A DNA stretch of 15,372 bases from Minisyncoccota bacterium (GTDB taxonomy: Bacteria > Patescibacteriota > Minisyncoccia > Minisyncoccales > UBA5738). Below are positions 11,952 to 15,372 of the stretch, piece after piece. Under the pieces are notes generated by a model. That model was given only the letters and a program-made list of their open reading frames with translations, was not told where the DNA came from and did no database searches. The first letter of the stretch is position 1; the number at the start of each line of letters is the position of its first letter. The stretch is taken from assembly GCA_025453415.1 (NCBI GenBank), contig JALOQL010000008.1:1-15372 (forward strand). Reading direction: 5' to 3'. The position numbers and the translations under genes are program-made.

Positions 11952-13250
11952 TTATTGCGGATACCAAGTCCAGTCGGTCGAGGTGCTGTACGGCACGATC
12001 AAACCCGCGGAATTGTCCTGCCAAGCGGTCCACGTCCAATTGGTCGAAGTACCGTTTTTAACATAATCCCCGGCAACCGGAGTTTTCCAAGCCCAATCGG
12101 CCGCGCCGGTCCCCGCCTGGGTGATCAACTGGACCTCGGCCCCCGCATTGGCAGTCGGTTCGGTAGCCGCATATTTGCGAACGGCAATCCAGTCCCAATC
12201 ATACTGGGCATCGCGACCCGGATCCCACTTGCGAACGGCCAGTTTTACATAATGGTTTGCGTTACTTATCGCTGCCGTATTATTATAAGAATTTTCGCCA
12301 ATCGTGAGTACGCTGGCTCCGGTCGCAAGATTGCCTTGATAATTTGTCCAAGTGCCCGCGCTGATATAGGTAGTATTTACGGATGTTGAATTGATCGTAA
12401 AACCGTTGGTGTAAGTAGCGCTCGTACCAATGTTCCAAATAACCGTAAAATTTGGAGCGTCGTAAGTTGTGGTTTGAGATGCGCCAATATAAAAACCCCC
12501 ATGAATGTCATTTGAACCAGCTCTCGTACTCGCTCTCACGGTGAATGGATAAGCAAAAGTGTTCACGCTGGCAATGTACCGGTATAACCTCGCGTTATAG
12601 GTAGTTGCCGTGATACGCAGATATCCGCTGCCCACGGTCAATGCGGTATAGGTCGACCCGGCTGTGACCCACTTATTCGCGTCCAAACTGGTTCCCGCAA
12701 AATCATCGAAAAGCAAGAACGTGTTATCGCCGTTGCTGGCCGCGGTGGATGACGCGTTGCCGTAGTACATGTATATGGTAGAAGTACCGTTGGCGATACT
12801 GGGAATTTCGGTCCAAATGGTCGTGGCCGCGGTATTGCAACCGGATTCGATCCAATAATCCATCAGGGTATAACCGTCGGCAGTGGTAAAACGCAAGTCG
12901 TCGCAATCGCTTTGCATTTTGGAAGCGCTAACCAAGGTCGATGTATCGACGTCTACCTGCACCTGGTAATTGGTCAGAGTCGATGTCGAATTGGTTATGG
13001 TGATCGGTTTGCGGTAGGGATAACCGTTGAGCCACGGATCTTTTACTATTTCCGCCTCGCCTTCCGCCTTGCTTTCATCGGCCGGGCTTGCGGCAATGCC
13101 TTCGGCGGCGCTGGAAATATCGGCCAATATTTTATCGGCCCCATTCGGAGCCGTTGCGCCAAAATCCCTCTTATCCAGCAAAAAACTGCCGATAAAAACT
13201 GCCGAAACGCCGACAATCCCCATAATAATTTTTTTATATAAACCGTTCAT
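11952..13250 (-). CDS. DUF2341-domain surface protein
   Basis: A 432-aa protein with an N-terminal membrane segment (about residues 8-24) and a short acidic, Ala-rich linker. A DUF2341 domain follows at about 73-165: WLNGYPYRKPITITN, then CDDLRFTTADGYTLMDYWIES and the closing TSTIYMYYGN. DUF2341 is a beta-rich domain of unknown role in secreted proteins. After FDDF (181-184), residues ~185-370 are Thr/Ser/Asn/Tyr-rich and resemble a concanavalin/LamG-type jelly roll, as often seen after DUF2341. The last ~50 residues hold three Trp pairs (DWAW, NWTW, DWTW). Its ATG lies 4 bases after the stop of the upstream gene (TAG AAAA ATG), so the two are co-transcribed. It probably binds a glycan or forms part of a surface structure; this is inference. 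Confidence 0.83.
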   Translation of the reverse strand: MNGLYKKIIMGIVGVSAVFIGSFLLDKRDFGATAPNGADKILADISSAAEGIAASPADESKAEGEAEIVKDPWLNGYPYRKPITITNSTSTLTNYQVQVDVDTSTLVSASKMQSDCDDLRFTTADGYTLMDYWIESGCNTAATTIWTEIPSIANGTSTIYMYYGNASSTAASNGDNTFLLFDDFAGTSLDANKWVTAGSTYTALTVGSGYLRITATTYNARLYRYIASVNTFAYPFTVRASTRAGSNDIHGGFYIGASQTTTYDAPNFTVIWNIGTSATYTNGFTINSTSVNTTYISAGTWTNYQGNLATGASVLTIGENSYNNTAAISNANHYVKLAVRKWDPGRDAQYDWDWIAVRKYAATEPTANAGAEVQLITQAGTGAADWAWKTPVAGDYVKNGTSTNWTWTAWQDNSAGLIVPYSTSTDWTWYPQ

Positions 13251-13254
13251 TTTT

Positions 13255-15372
13255 CTAATCGCCGCGGGCGACCAGCACCCAATTATAAGTGTCCGCCGAA
13301 GTCTTCAAACACGCCCAAAGCTTGTCGGTATTACCCGCACTTCCTTGCTCAACGCGAATTGTACCGCGATTACTGGAATCGCAGGTCGCGCTGGAGGTTC
13401 CGACGGTAATACCGCCTTCCACCACCAGATTGCCGTTGCCGCTGGGCGTGATGCTGGGACAGGCACCGCCGGCGCATACCCAAAGATTTTCGTCCAAAGC
13501 GCGGATATCGCCGCCAGTTGCCGAAATCCGCAAATCTCCGGCCGAATCCAGATATAGTTCCGAATAAACCGAACCGCTCTGGCTGATCCGGACCTGCGAG
13601 TTCGATGCCGCCTCCAGCACATCAAGCCTCTTTCCCGGCGCGGTCGTGCCGATGCCGACGTTGCCCGCGAAAGTCGAAGTGGCGCTGGCATTGAGGGTGC
13701 CGTTAATATCCAAATTATAACTCGGGCTGGTCGTGCCGATGCCGACATTGCCAAAAAAAGTAGCCTTGGCCATCGCGGTAAATTCATTTTGGAATAAGAC
13801 GTTGCCGCCAACATTTAAATTGCCGTGTGAAATCAAGCCGTTTTTGAACGACGCCATATTCTGGACATGCAGATCATTGATTTCCGCGTCGCCCGCTACC
13901 AATGACGGTGTCTCAAGGTGGCCCAATTCCGCGACCACAAGCTCGCACCCGTCCACGGTCGTGCCCGAACAGACGCTGGCATTAACAGAACCACCCAAAT
14001 ACAAATTCTTACCTGATATATACATATTGGAGTTTGATGCTCCGGCATCCACAGCAACTATAGCTAATCTGGTCGGTGAAGCCGGATTGGTAATGTCATA
14101 AATATACAACGAATCGGAATACAATAAATACGCGTACCTGCCAAAAATTGCAATCTGCTTGAATGTGTTTACGCTTGTACCCCAAATCGGCAACGGCGCG
14201 CTGGGATTTGAAATGTCGTAAATCAAGAATTCACAGCCATCCAAGGTTGTGCCCGAACAGGTACCGCTAATATAATCCTTGGCAAGATAAGCGTATCTTC
14301 CCAAAATTGTCACGTCATGGACAGTATCGGTACCATCGATTCCGCCAATCGCCACCGGCGCTCCCGGAACAGATACATCATAGATAGAAAATTCGCAGCC
14401 ATCCAAGGTCGTGCCCGAACAGGTGCCAGCGCCGACGTATTTGCCAACGTATAGGTATTTTCCGGAAAGATACAAACTGTCGATATCGGTAACCGCGTTC
14501 ATCCCGCCCACGGCCGCGGGCGCACTGGGGTTGGAGATGTCATAAATGGAAACTTCGCAGCCGGTGAGAGTCGTGCCCGAACAGGTGCCGGAATCATCGT
14601 CCATGCCGACATAAGCGTACTTGCCGGAAACAAGTATCTCGTAAACATTCTCATTGCCCGTATCAATCCCGCCCACGGCCGCGGGCGCACTGGGGTTGGA
14701 GATGTCATAAATGGAAACTTCGCAGCCGGTGAGAGTCGTGCCCGAACAGGTGCCGGAATTGGAGCTAATCCCAATATAGGCATATTTGCCGATAACCTGG
14801 ATCGCTAAAACATCTTCATCTCCGATATCAATCCCGCCCACGGCCGCGGGCGCACTGGGGTTGGATACGTCGTAGATGGAGAATTCGCAGCCATCCGTGG
14901 TCGTGCCCGAACAGGTGCCCTCATTAACCTCTTTTCCGAGATACAAATACTTTCCGATAACCACCATTGCATTATTTTCAGCAGCCAAATCAACACCGCC
15001 TTTTACCTCGATCGTTTCGGGAACAACCTGGCTGCTGTCATTGACGTAAAGCGTGCCATCGGCTTGGATGGCGCCCACGAAAGTTGAAGTCGCGGCCACT
15101 ATACCTTTACTGAAAAAAGCATCATTGGCAATGCTTAATCCGCCATTAACGTAAAGATCGTTACCAATAATGGCGTTGCCACCAATTCCCAAATCAGCCG
15201 CATAAAGACTGCCCGTTGAAAGGGCCGGCGTATCAATACCATTGATGTCGATTATTTGAAGGCCGCTTCCACCGTCTGCGACGTAGGCGTACTTGCCGGA
15301 GACAAAAACTCCGGTGGCGGTACCCGCGGTATCATAAGTACCAACCAGGCTCGGGCTGGCCGGATTGATGGG
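13255..15372 (-). CDS. LVIVD-repeat beta-propeller/fibre-like surface protein (N-terminus cut by window edge)
   Basis: The frame is open through base 15372, so 705 C-terminal residues are visible and the true start lies outside. At the visible N-terminus is a classic LVIVD blade (GVFVSGKYAYVADG, then GLQIIDI). A beta-helix-like stretch (NDLYVNGGLSIANDAFFSKG) comes next. Seven LVIVD-like blades follow, each with an IGKYAYIG-type strand and SIYDISNPSAPAAVGG; six carry a loop CSGTTxxGC with paired cysteines. The C-terminal part has two NVGIGTTSP/AP motifs, as in phage-tail-like and CPR fibre proteins, and ends with a CDSSNRGTIRVEQG...WACLKTSADTYNWV domain. The fold suggests an extracellular fibre or adhesin with a propeller head; the partner is unknown. 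It is transcribed ahead of the DUF2341 gene. Confidence 0.85.
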   Translation of the reverse strand, partial: PINPASPSLVGTYDTAGTATGVFVSGKYAYVADGGSGLQIIDINGIDTPALSTGSLYAADLGIGGNAIIGNDLYVNGGLSIANDAFFSKGIVAATSTFVGAIQADGTLYVNDSSQVVPETIEVKGGVDLAAENNAMVVIGKYLYLGKEVNEGTCSGTTTDGCEFSIYDVSNPSAPAAVGGIDIGDEDVLAIQVIGKYAYIGISSNSGTCSGTTLTGCEVSIYDISNPSAPAAVGGIDTGNENVYEILVSGKYAYVGMDDDSGTCSGTTLTGCEVSIYDISNPSAPAAVGGMNAVTDIDSLYLSGKYLYVGKYVGAGTCSGTTLDGCEFSIYDVSVPGAPVAIGGIDGTDTVHDVTILGRYAYLAKDYISGTCSGTTLDGCEFLIYDISNPSAPLPIWGTSVNTFKQIAIFGRYAYLLYSDSLYIYDITNPASPTRLAIVAVDAGASNSNMYISGKNLYLGGSVNASVCSGTTVDGCELVVAELGHLETPSLVAGDAEINDLHVQNMASFKNGLISHGNLNVGGNVLFQNEFTAMAKATFFGNVGIGTTSPSYNLDINGTLNASATSTFAGNVGIGTTAPGKRLDVLEAASNSQVRISQSGSVYSELYLDSAGDLRISATGGDIRALDENLWVCAGGACPSITPSGNGNLVVEGGITVGTSSATCDSSNRGTIRVEQGSAGNTDKLWACLKTSADTYNWVLVARGD
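14501..14920 (-). repeat. 165-bp tandem repeats inside the LVIVD gene
   Basis: Bases 14501-14594 and 14666-14759 are identical over 94 bp, offset by exactly 165 bp (55 codons). A third unit starts at 14831 with the same offset and is identical over its first ~35 bases, then diverges. Older, more diverged units lie at about 14339 and below. The identity at silent positions points to recent duplication or gene conversion of single propeller blades. Confidence 0.85.

Noticed and set aside
14336..14920. Regular 162-165 bp repeats as a possible CRISPR or satellite array
   Set aside because: The repeats are in frame, encode propeller blades and have no short unique spacers; they are protein repeats.
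1..15372. Recoded TGA (code 25) as in some CPR lineages
   Set aside because: TGA ends the solute-binding gene, the phosphohexomutase and at least one IMPase gene at sensible family lengths, and no family gene needs TGA read-through.

Overview
The window looks like part of a chromosome from a Patescibacteria/CPR bacterium, most like the Parcubacteria-type lineages. This is an inference from gene style. The clues are: a peptide-binding ABC lipoprotein-type protein with a peptidoglycan-binding domain inserted in it; ribosomal protein S6 with a long Lys/Glu tail; RNase J with a long disordered N-terminus; a secreted repeat-protein operon (LVIVD, DUF2341, Pro/Ala-rich); start codons with almost no Shine-Dalgarno sequences; and short palindromes carried in frame inside coding sequence. 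TGA is used as an ordinary stop, so the recoded-TGA CPR lineages are unlikely.

Layout. The + strand carries the 3' part of a solute-binding protein (1-1212), a GalU-like UTP-sugar uridylyltransferase (1440-2339), tRNA-Leu(CAG) (2464-2545), RNase J (2681-4849) and TrpS (5006-5986). A bidirectional terminator (6001-6028) separates these from a minus-strand operon, read right to left: phosphomannomutase/phosphoglucomutase (9011-7602), then two overlapping inositol-monophosphatase-family genes (7605-6811 and 6827-6039). Two divergent promoters, with -35 boxes only 2 bp apart, drive this operon and the + strand rpsF-ssb-rpsR cluster (9175-10720). The rpsF leader is structured and the cluster ends in a strong terminator (10733-10766). 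The last 4.5 kb is a minus-strand operon of secreted proteins: an LVIVD-propeller/fibre-like protein cut by the window edge (15372-13255), a DUF2341 protein (13250-11952) and a signal-peptide protein with a Pro/Ala-rich tail (11925-10882).

How the genes fit together. GalU and the phosphohexomutase act on sugar phosphates and sugar nucleotides for envelope glycans. The two IMPase-like proteins are translationally coupled to the mutase and probably work on a sugar or inositol phosphate. RNase J, TrpS, tRNA-Leu, S6, S18 and SSB are housekeeping information genes. The final operon probably builds something on the cell surface.

The two most unusual signals are not genes. First, four + strand spacers (galU/tRNA, rnj/trpS, rpsF/ssb, ssb/rpsR) are AT-rich imperfect inverted repeats that fill nearly the whole spacer; two of them reach into the next gene's start codon. 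Second, a 36-bp palindromic sequence occurs in the same reading frame in the disordered linkers of two unrelated proteins, SSB and RNase J (30 of 36 bases identical). It resembles, in principle, the palindromic elements known inside Rickettsia genes.
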